From Didymodactylos carnosus (Eukaryota; Rotifera; Eurotatoria; Philodinida; Philodinidae), in NCBI GenBank assembly GCA_905250885.1, contig CAJNOQ010001543.1, positions 1-30,544 on the forward strand: 30,544 nucleotides of DNA, read 5' to 3'. The position numbers and the translations under genes were made by a program. The notes under the pieces are model-generated. The model searched no databases. It saw only the letters and a program-made list of their open reading frames with translations, and was not told where the DNA came from. Shown here piece after piece: positions 22,601 to 30,544 of this stretch. Numbering within the stretch: position 1 is the stretch's first letter; each line of letters begins with the position of its first letter.

Positions 22601-25257
22601 AAAATCTTTTTTTAAAGATTTTATTGTAATCAGTTAAAAATCTATTATTTATTTATTGTTCCTAGTTGATAAATGCGCTATGACATTCCTCGCTAGTATT
22701 TCTGTATCAAACAATCATCAATATCCAATATTCAGAGCAAACAATTATTTACCAGTAAAATTTCAAAGTAGAAACTTCAAAATTATGAGACTAGTAGGTA
22801 TCTATATCTTTCCAAAAACAAGACGTGTTGTGTCAGTTATATCCTCCAATCATTTACTCTGTATCTCTGTCTATTTATCTATCGCTTATCTTTTCAAATA
22901 TATATATATATATATATATAAAACAACATTATATCGTGATAAGACACAGAGAACAATGCAGTGCTAATCACATCATTTTTGTTGAAATATGACCTAATAT
23001 TCTTTTATACTCAATAATAGTCAAGAAAATCTTAGAATAACAATAAAATGTGTATGTCTTTTCGATGATAAAGACAATTGTAACAAAACTGTGCTACTGT
23101 TCAATCTCATCCAAGAAAAAAAATAATTAAATTTCTAACTAAGAAAAAGTAAACTCAAAAGTAAACTTTTATTACTTTTTCATTAAAAAAAAAAAGAATT
23201 TTGAAATGATGTACATGTATTGAATAAAAAAAAAATGTCCAAGGTCTATTTCTATATCTCCATGTATAAATATGTATTATAAAAGAAATCGAAAAAAAAA
23301 TTCATACTGTGCCGATTATTAACATTCATTTAAACATTTTTTACCTGAAGAAAAATAAGTATATGACCGGAATAACAAAATGCTTTTTCTTTTATAAATA
23401 ATCAAGTGTATAAGTTCAACGAGATAAAAATAATAAAAAAAGGTATGAATAATCTTCATGATCACATCTTATAAAAATATTTTCAAGGACTATGTGGCTA
23501 TAACTCATTTTTTGATTTGATTTTTAACTATAAAATAAGTTCCTAGCGAGATAGAATGTATTGATTATCAGTAAAAAAGTTTGTATGAACAAACAATGAA
23601 AATATAGAAGAATGTTAAAATCTGAAAAACTGAATATAATTAATCCATTTATCGGTCTTAAAAAACTGACAAAGTCGATGAAAAATTTGTTATGAACATC
23701 GATTAAAAATGATTTTAAAAATGACTACTTTTCTATTTTAATTTTAGTTTACTTTGTTGCTTACAATTAGAAAAATGTTTGTATAACACATCATTCGATT
23801 CAGTTTTTTTTTTTCTTCTTTTGTTTAACAATGTACTTGATTTATAATTTTAATAATTAAGTTGATATTTATTGAGGAAAAAGAACAAACAAAATAGAAC
23901 AGATTGGAAAAGAATATACAAACTTTTTCATCGTATGTGCGGTTAGGTATATAAGAACAATTCTCTTTCTCTTGGTATCTCGGTATCTCTGTTATTCACT
24001 AAAAATCTTTCTTTTTTATCACCCGCAACGAAAGAAGATTACATATAGATGTAAAGAGAAAGAGGAAGATAGTATTTGCTATAATAAATGGAAGAACGGC
24101 CATTAATACTGTCATCTAAAAAAATTGAAGTATCGAATGCACTCGATCAAAACAATAACAACTTGAAATAAATGAGATGAGAACTATTCCATTTGTTCGA
24201 GAGTTTCTTTTTTGCCATTCAAACCAATCCACTTCAAATATGTACGATAAAATATACAAATGTCTGTCTATACGCTTTTTTTAATCATCACTATCATTAA
24301 CAAACAATAATTAAGCAAATTTAGATGTCAATGTTTTAAGAACTGAATATTTTGAAACTATCTGACTGATGTATTTATATTCACCTAATGTGTACAGTCT
24401 AATGAGTTTCATATTTTAAAAAAATATAAGAATTATACATATTTATTAGGTAAAACCAAAATTTAATGAATTTCTATTGTTACGATGATTAACTCCTAAC
24501 AAAACTGCTTGAATGGAATAGTGACTCACATCTGATGATAAATTTTAACAAAGAATCCAATATTATGAACATACAAAAGATTAATCATAAAAATTTCACT
24601 TTTGCCATGACTTTATTCGATATAAATATGAGATGTTAAAGCAACACTGATAATTGTTCAATCTCAATCGTCTCAACACAATACAATAGATAAATATTTT
24701 TGTAATTGTATATCATCAATTTTTCACCCGAGATTATAAACGATTAACAATTTTCATAAATAGATGTCATTTGCATATATATATATATATATATAGAAAA
24801 AGATGAAACATCTGTTTCAATGAGATATGAAAACAAATTAGCAATAAGATCAACTGTTCAAATTAATAAACTTTCATTTTTTAGAAAAAACAACAACCAA
24901 TTGTTGTGTATACATACTCAATATTCAGAAATAGCACATGCTTTTATTCTCCTGTTACTAAAATTCTAATAGAATAACACTTACCACATAACCACCATAT
25001 GGTCTTGGCGATCTAATATTATAAGTTGGAGCAAGTTGTTCGGATCTTTTCATTGAATAATTGGCTAAGCGTATATACGCTTCTTGTGACTCTGTTAGTG
25101 CCATTGATTGATCGGAAATACTATTATGATTATTATTATTATTATTACTATTATTATTTGAGTTATTCAAATGGTTTTTGGTATTATTAATATAATGTAA
25201 CTGAAGATGATGCGGTGATGGTAATGGCGGCTGTTGTTGTTGTTGCTGTTGTGGTTG
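16644..25257 (-). CDS. RBMS/Shep-like RNA-binding protein, two RRM domains
   Basis: Minus-strand coding exons are 25257-24985, 18105-17939, 17859-17709, 17556-17337, 17271-17192, 17125-16763 and 16697-16644 (stop TAA). All are GT-AG with matching phases. The six 3' exons encode 344 residues; the first listed exon adds 91. RRM1 has RNP2 LYIKNL and RNP1 KGFGFIDF, with the signature DKTTNKCKG. RRM2 follows the conserved linker LAKQQEQD and has RNP2 LYFANL and RNP1 RGVGFARM. It ends at VHVKFAD. This pattern is that of the RBMS/Alan shepard family: single-stranded DNA/RNA-binding regulators of mRNA, nuclear and cytoplasmic, often neuronal in animals. The N-terminus is rich in Gln and Asn; the C-terminus is rich in Pro, Gln, Tyr and Met and lacks a recognised domain. 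The exon 24985-25257 starts after an acceptor (TTTTAG), so the initiator lies further upstream; a candidate is at 25941-25961. Five of the 3' introns are 65-152 bp, against 6,879 bp for intron 18106-24984. ELAV-type proteins are a less likely alternative because there is no third RRM. Confidence 0.93.
18106..19295 (-). other. Intron of the RBMS-like gene (3' part)
   Basis: AT-rich intron sequence with an (AAT)n microsatellite at 18377-18404. The plus-strand open frame over 18300-18623 is produced by this repeat and its AT-rich surroundings and is rejected. Confidence 0.75.
18377..18404. repeat. (AAT)n microsatellite
   Basis: About nine uninterrupted AAT units inside the large intron. The same trinucleotide encodes the Asn tract in the exon at 24985-25257, so AAT expansion occurs both in coding and non-coding DNA of this gene. 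Confidence 0.95.
19296..19421 (-). CDS. Probable alternative first coding exon of the RBMS-like gene
   Basis: Within the 6.9-kb intron the minus strand has TAA immediately followed by an ATG. This opens 42 codons (MDCDVVLVGLMDWNSATSNQ and onward) ending ANLVLT at a donor, GTTAGT. A second in-frame Met is at codon 11. The phase (0) matches exactly the acceptor of the RRM1 exon at 18105. Joining them gives a 386-residue isoform with both RRMs but without the Gln/Asn-rich exon. The residues are Ser/Thr/Gln-rich and unlike the Lys/Phe noise elsewhere in the intron. A promoter upstream of 19421 is implied but not identified. Known RBMS/Shep genes commonly have alternative N-termini, which supports the idea; transcript evidence is lacking. 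Confidence 0.55.
20136..20154. repeat. (AT)n microsatellite
   Basis: About 19 bp of perfect AT dinucleotides. Comparable tracts occur at 22898-22921 and 24775-24795 in the same intron, and at 26132-26150 and 27802-27822 upstream of the gene. Confidence 0.95.
20920..20950. repeat. GA-rich microsatellite
   Basis: Imperfect (AG)n interrupted by AA, inside the large intron. GAGA tracts can bind GAGA-type factors in animals, but nothing here shows such a role. Confidence 0.85.
21185..21480. mobile_element. Possible small element: CGAGTCC words and C-rich tract
   Basis: CGAGTCC occurs at 21187-21193 and 21250-21256 and, inverted, as GGACTCG at 21422-21428. It is followed by a strongly C-rich tract, 21440-21469. 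The composition breaks sharply with the AT-rich intron on both sides. No coding frame or clear target-site duplication is visible. A non-autonomous transposon fragment is the likeliest reading, with low certainty. Confidence 0.3.
21440..21469 (-). other. G-quadruplex pattern on the minus (sense) strand
   Basis: Forward C runs at 21440-21443, 21446-21448, 21450-21454, 21462-21464 and 21467-21469 give five G runs of 3-5 on the minus strand. The loops between them are 2, 7, 1 and 2 bases. This satisfies the usual four-run, loop 1-7 rule. As intron of a minus-strand gene it would lie in the pre-mRNA in the G-rich sense. No similar tract was noticed elsewhere in the window. Confidence 0.75.
22898..22921. 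repeat. (AT)n microsatellite
   Basis: Perfect AT dinucleotide run of about 24 bp within the large intron. Confidence 0.95.
24775..24795. repeat. (AT)n microsatellite
   Basis: Perfect AT run of 21 bp, about 190 bp inside the large intron from its donor site. Confidence 0.95.
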
Positions 25258-25940
25258 CTAAAATAGATCAAATAAAAAAATTTAGTAATATATTAAGAAG
25301 TTTTAATGAAGCATATACAACAGAGTCAAGTTTTTTAACAATATATAAATTGATAGTTTTGTATATATTCAATTTCATCAAAAACTACTTCTATATAACT
25401 AGATTTTATGAAAATAAACATACATCTCGAGTTCGAACAACGTTTCAATTGCTCAAGTTAAAATGACATTTTTTTTTCTTTTTCGTCTTTTTCTCTTTTT
25501 TCTTATGCGTCATCGTTATTTGTTTTTTTCTCTTATTTTGGTTTATGATGGTAAAAGTGCAGAGGTTTATAGTCATATTCGAGTTTTGGTTTCATTCTCC
25601 ATGTAATTAATTACAAACGATAAAACTAGTGTAAACTTATTTAAGGTGTTAAATTTAAGTTCAAACAGTATAAACTAGTAAAAAAATTTTTATTCAAAAT
25701 ACTAAGTTTCATTCAACAAACGAAGTACATGAAAAAAATGTGTCAGATTTTTGACGAGCAAAAAGTTTGTAATAATGATGCACACATAACGAGAATGAAA
25801 ATGTATGATGAAACTGTTATTAAAAATAAAAATTAAAAAGCATTTGCTAGCCTATCACGCTTACTAATTTTATATTTATGCCTCTTCATAAGTATTATTG
25901 CCTGCTTTCAATTGTAAAGACTTGACTTTACTGTTCATAC
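25258..25940 (-). other. Probable intron between candidate first exon and Gln/Asn exon
   Basis: The acceptor TTTTAG at the 24985-25257 exon is clear. The donor GTATGA after the candidate exon is plausible. The interval is AT-rich and holds no other supported exon; the plus-strand frame at 25215-25466 partly mirrors the coding exon in antisense. Confidence 0.4.
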
Positions 25941-25961
25941 CTGAGTATTGTAACAAACCAT
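25941..25961 (-). CDS. Candidate first coding exon (7 codons), RBMS-like long form
   Basis: The minus strand reads ATG followed by codons for VCYNTQ and then a GTATGA donor. Its phase (0) matches the acceptor before the Gln/Asn-rich exon (QPQQQQ...). An in-frame TAA lies 15 codons upstream of the ATG, so translation cannot start further up in this frame. Joined to the downstream exons it would give a 442-residue protein. Such a short exon can arise by chance, and the true start may lie elsewhere, even beyond the window. Confidence 0.3.
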
Positions 25962-27153
25962 TGTTAGAGAAAGAATAAAAACAGAATACAGACGAATAGT
26001 TTATTATGTTAACACTTGTTTCTTATAAGTATAATTGTTTTTTATATTTAACTTCTCTATACCTGCTATTTTGCTGTCACACATCTCTTTTTCCCTCTCG
26101 AGTAGTTGGAATATTCTTTCTCTCTCTTCCCATATATATATATATATATACATACACGTCATCTTATACAGTCATCAACATCAGAAAGAAAAATCTATGG
26201 TTTTCTCCGTCCTCATTCGAAAAAATGAGGAGGAGAAGAGAAATACGAAAAATAGGAACTCAAATATTTGTTTCTTTTATTTTTTTTTAAAGAAAAAAAA
26301 TTTTCTTTTTTTTTTCTCTTATTCTGATAAATAACAATGATAATATTACGACGAGGAAACACGAACAAAAAAGGTCAGTTAGGATACAAATGATGCTTCT
26401 CTAAATGCTATAGAGGGACAAACTGACAACACGAAAAACTTCTCGTCTACATTAAGGAAGAAGAAAAATAACAATACAGAATAGAAGAAAAAAAAACAAG
26501 CAAAAGAAAAGATAAATGTACATGTACATATGTGAGAAATTTTCAAGATAAACACCAAGGTTGATCAAATAGACGAAAAAAAATAAGCCATTTTGGTGAC
26601 ATTATTGACACGTGCCACTAGTAGTAGTGAAATGAACAGTACTTCAAATTGACACGATATTTTTTTAGCTGAAGTATACAAAATAGAAGAATCGCTGCAA
26701 CTTCGTACAGCACTATTGACCTTTTTGCAGTATTTAATGAAAGGTATTTTATGCAATTGAAACTAGACTAAAGCTTCTAATAATTGAATGATTCATTCAA
26801 TTTTTCTGTTCTGTGCACAATTTCGAAAAAAAACAAGTCATAGAACAAAACATCATATATTAAGAAAATAACAATTTAAATGCGTTCGTATTAAAAAAGT
26901 TTGAAGACAAAGTCATCAGATACTATCAAAACAAAGAAAAAACACATGGGTAAACCATCGAATCAATCAGATAATATCAGTCATTGCACGAGCATATAGA
27001 CTAGTACTTACAGTGAATTTAATTTTGTAGTTTACTATTAAAAATTAATTTCACTGATTTCAAGTCCATATTGACACAACATTAATTTTGAATTTTTTAA
27101 TAAAGTTTTTAAAATATTATATCAGAATCTATCTCTTTTCGTAAATAGTAAGT
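25962..27153. other. Presumed 5' flank of the RBMS-like gene
   Basis: AT-rich sequence with (AT)n at 26132-26150 and poly(A)/poly(T) runs at about 26280-26315. Open frames (26006-26334 plus, 26565-26756 minus) are low-complexity or motif-free. A promoter is expected somewhere here but none could be fixed. Confidence 0.4.
26132..26150. repeat. (AT)n microsatellite
   Basis: Perfect AT run of about 19 bp. Confidence 0.95.
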
Positions 27154-27350
27154 GTTGTAAAGATCATTATTGAAAATTTAAACTAAAGTTATTGATTGAT
27201 ACGCGATTTCGATGTTTATCACGCATCACTGTCACGCTTATGTACAATTTTCACCATTATCTCTGACAATGATGCATGATAAACATCGAAATCATTGTAT
27301 CTATCAATCAATAATTTTAGTTTAAATTTTCAATAATGATCTTTTATAAC
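27154..27350. repeat. Inverted repeat with 81- and 87-bp arms, 29-bp loop
   Basis: Bases 27154-27234 pair with 27264-27350 apart from a few mismatches and short indels, notably a few extra bases in the right arm near 27293-27300. The loop is only 29 bp. It is older-looking than the repeats at 1-532 and 7927-8270 and unrelated to them in sequence. It has no coding capacity. It could be a MITE or a hairpin-RNA source; the single long imperfect stem with a short loop would also resemble a long miRNA-type precursor. Confidence 0.9.
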
Positions 27351-30300
27351 AGTTTTATACTCCACTTATGTATTTTATATTGTTCTCACTTTGGAATTTA
27401 TCTCACTTGTATTCTGGAAGAATAAAATTTATATCAAATCGGATGTTAATATTACAATTCATTACTGATAGAAACAGTGCACTATTGTTATTCATTTCTC
27501 GAAAAGGAACTGCACTGTTATTTAATGCTTTGTTTTAAATAAGAACTATTTTCTGCTGAAAAAAAGACAGGAAATGTCCAAGAACATCCGATTGCATAGT
27601 TAAGAAAATAAATAAACGTAATAATCGAGTGCAAGATTTGTCTTGAACAGTTATGTCTCCCGTTTAAGTCTTCCTCTTAATTTTGAGTATACGTGTGAAC
27701 TATAGTCATTCTTTAATCGAAATAATATTCGCCGGTGACCAGTCTTTCCTTTATTTTCTTTTAAGAAATTGTATGTCATCTATAGTTAATTTCCTCCCTA
27801 GTATATATATATATATATATATGCTGGGTTGATGAATTTTATACATCAAAGAACTAACTAACTCTAAATCAATTTATTTTGTAGCTTTCTTTTTCCCTCT
27901 CTAACATCCTATTATAATCATTTTTATTGCGCAGCAGTTGATCTATCTATCTACACAGACATACACACCTCCCAGAATATATATCTCATATATTCTATAT
28001 AATATATTACAAGAAGTCATTTTTATATTCTACTCACACTATTTTCCGTTTATATGAAAAGAAATACGACCATTATAGACATCAAATTGTTGTATATCTT
28101 GATAAATTTATTATAATTAACGATAATGTACAGGGTCCTTAATGATCAAGAAAAGAAAGAGAGAGTCCCGTTATCTATGTTTGTGTATGTAGCCAACGGC
28201 TACTTAAAAGACATCGAACGGAAACCTATTGACCGCAATCAATTTTTCCATCTATATACAGTAGAAGAAAAAAAGAAGATAACAAACAAACTCATCGTTA
28301 TTATTATTATTATTATGAAAATACCCATATCTATCTAGGATATACGTACATATTCATCTAACATTTTAACGATTAATTAGACATGTAAACTGATCGGAAT
28401 AGTCAAGTGATATAAACATAAAAGATCTGTCTTTTAGGGTATAGAGATAGATAGATGGACTATAAAATAAATCACAACAGATAAATAAAGGAGCATACGG
28501 ATTTCAAACAAAAAAATGTTTTAGATTAAAATTTGTTTGTAATCAGCATAACTACATGTATTCGACTTGTATGTGAAAAATTCTTTTCATTCTTCAAATA
28601 ATATTCTTCCAAAACTAGCCTGTACAAAACATTACAAACAAATGATAGACAGTTGTTTTTTTTCTCGGAAATATCTTGAATTTAAATTACTTGCCAAATC
28701 ACACATCGTACTAGACGGTAGAGAAATGAAGACCTCTCTTGAATATTTGAGAATAAACAGCGAATGAAACAACTTGAACTGTTTACCCTTTTCACAAAGA
28801 AATATTTTCATGGATCTATTTGCCAGTTGTTTTATTCTCGTACAGTGCTAGTATTGAGAGAGAAACTATTCTTGTATCAAAACTAAAGTCAACTTTAACA
28901 TTGTGCTAATTAATATATTTGTATAAGAAACATCGATCAGTGAAAAAAAAAGAAAAAAACACAATCATAGAAGACTAGGTAAACAACATTATAATTGAAA
29001 TGTAATAGAGATCACGATCATAATGCAGCAAAATGCAATTGATCAGTTAACAAAACAACAAGACACACTAGGTTAATTTAAGACGAATTCTAGACAGATC
29101 TTTACTAATCTAATTTTATAAACAAAGAAGAAATATGAAACACTTTTATCGAACAAAAAGATAAACCTTTATAATTACTCAACTATAAATAGTTCTATTA
29201 AAGATAGAAGCACAATGATAGTTTAATTCGATTGATGTTCTCAATATTTGTTCTGTACTTGTACAAATAAATTCTGTTTATCATAAAAACTGGTGACTAT
29301 AGTCGATTTTTCAAACATTCAACACATGCTGGCAATAAACAACTGTTATATTATTTTCTATAATAAATTGCTTAAAAGAGAATAAAAAATCAGATAAAAC
29401 AACGTTGAGTATGCTTTTTAATTCTATCATGTGTGTGCATTAGACATTTTCGAGTGATAGAGTTACTGTCGTATCCGTAAAATTCAAACGAATTTAAGTT
29501 TTGAAAAATAACAACTATTCTAGGAAAAGTCTATTATTTGCATACAAACGAATAAAAGATTTTTGCTATTTTAATATAGAATCATCTTTATTGGGTATTA
29601 TGCACATTCACATTATATAAGATCATATATTTAACTTCTACTATCAAAGCTGATTTACTTATTTATTTACTTCAATTTTATACTTCCATTGTAAATAGCT
29701 CTATCTTACGGCTGAATATAACTTAGTCATATTAGAAATAACTAAAAGAATGTGATTTAAAAATTATTTAAAACAACTAGACCGATATTGTTATTAAATG
29801 TCAAGTAGATTTTAATTGTCGATTATAGTAGGAAATATGGCTAAAAAAACATCAAAGCAAAAAAAAATAACCAATTGTATTTGGTTAATCTGGTGGGAGT
29901 GATTATACAGAACGACACCAAACAATGAATATGATATCCGATCATTATTTATCTTTGAAATTTTGATTAAAGCTCAACTAAAGCACAGCTCAAACAATAT
30001 TAGTAATCTGAAATAATCGGAAAACTGATTATTCTTTCTACCAAATAAGTATATAACAGAGCAATAAAAATTTACTTCATTTTTCGTGTTTTTTCTCTTC
30101 TTAGGTTTCTTAATCGTTCATACTGCACGTAACACGTACATAATGTTTTTTTTTACTTAACTACATAATGCACACACACACATTCATTCACACATACATT
30201 GATAAAGCCATATAATTGGTTTTTATGTTTAACCACTCTTATCAAGGCTATTTATATGTGAGCAAAAAACACAGTTAAAATTAACGCAAATATTCATACA

Positions 30301-30544
30301 CACTTCAATAATTTGTTTCATACTAAAAAAGCAACAAGTGACACGTACACAACTGAAAGTAACATAATATTAATAAGTACTCACTCTTAAATAACTACAG
30401 TTCAAATTGACAACTATAATAGCCTTCACATTACTAAATGCTAGAGAGAGATACCGCTGCAAAATAATTCTGCTACTTCTGATGGAGTTTCTCTATATTA
30501 GCTCCATCATAGCTACTTGAACGAGAGTAATAGGAAAATAAGCA
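27351..30544. other. AT-rich DNA, no gene recognised
   Basis: Contains (AT)n at 27802-27822, a (TTA)n run near 28299-28315 and a CA run at 30171-30181. Plus-strand frames at 28126-28338 and 28567-28767 are open for 66-70 codons but show no motif, splice context or family resemblance. On the minus strand a strong donor-like GTGAGT sits at about 30384-30379; it could end an untranslated exon, but no coding frame supports it. Confidence 0.45.
27802..27822. repeat. (AT)n microsatellite
   Basis: Perfect alternating AT run of 21 bp. Confidence 0.95.

Larger units (their letters stand above)
21481..24984 (-). other. RBMS-like intron (5' part), no further exon seen
   Basis: AT-rich intron sequence containing (AT)n at 22898-22921 and 24775-24795. 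The several short plus-strand open frames (21568-21828, 22241-22487, 22656-22967) have Phe/Ile/Lys/Tyr-rich translations with no motif and are taken as noise. The donor GTAAGT at 24984-24979 marks its 5' end. Confidence 0.6.

Noticed and set aside
26006..26334. Two overlapping plus-strand frames of 94-99 codons
   Set aside because: They run through an AT microsatellite and poly(A)/poly(T) runs; translations are low-complexity.
27006..27095. Possible upstream coding exon ending at a GTAAGT donor (minus strand)
   Set aside because: The available ATG frames hit a stop before the donor, so no coding exon can end there.
28126..28767. Two plus-strand frames of 66-70 codons
   Set aside because: No start context, family resemblance or splice partners; lengths are near what AT-rich noise gives.
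1..30544. tRNA, rRNA, snRNA, CRISPR or bacterial-type operon features
   Set aside because: No tRNA T-loop box, U6-like start, regular spacer array or ribosome-binding sites were seen on either strand by eye.

Overview
The window is nuclear DNA from an AT-rich invertebrate animal. Two multi-exon genes, both on the minus strand, carry metazoan protein families (a nicotinic acetylcholine receptor subunit and an RBMS/Shep-type RNA-binding protein). Many of their GT-AG introns are only 58-79 bp. Tiny introns, AT-rich intergenic DNA, Asn- and Gln-rich protein tracts and scattered inverted repeats would fit a bdelloid rotifer (Rotaria- or Adineta-like). This placement is an inference; no species-specific marker was recognised and another AT-rich invertebrate is possible.

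Layout. 1-532: a 224-bp inverted repeat around an 84-bp centre. 834-3513 (minus): a complete seven-exon nicotinic receptor alpha-type subunit of 539 residues. One of its introns, 60 bp, is in frame and stop-free, so it hides inside a continuous open frame. 3514-16643: about 13 kb with no convincing gene. It holds a second inverted repeat (7927-8270), two decayed coding-like stretches (about 8955-9240 and 10536-10814), a cluster of CGTAC words, a pair of 66-bp inverted repeats 2.8 kb apart, a short inverted-repeat element at 14131-14410, and two adjacent perfect palindromes at 13772-13814. 16644-25257 (minus): an RBMS/Shep-like protein with two RRM domains. Five small introns separate its six 3' exons, and a 6.9-kb intron separates these from a Gln/Asn-rich upstream exon. 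That large intron contains a probable alternative first coding exon (19296-19421) and a GC-rich island with a G-quadruplex pattern. A seven-codon candidate first exon for the long form lies at 25941-25961. 25962-30544: AT-rich DNA without a recognised gene, containing a third inverted repeat (27154-27350).

The two genes show no operon-like or pathway relationship: one is a membrane ion channel, the other a cytoplasmic or nuclear RNA regulator. The most useful results are the two exon models, which single-frame ORF calling misses or distorts, the probable alternative N-terminus of the RBMS-like gene, and the recurrent long-arm inverted repeats, which could fold into hairpin RNAs or be remnants of small DNA transposons. 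No wholly new system could be demonstrated from sequence alone.
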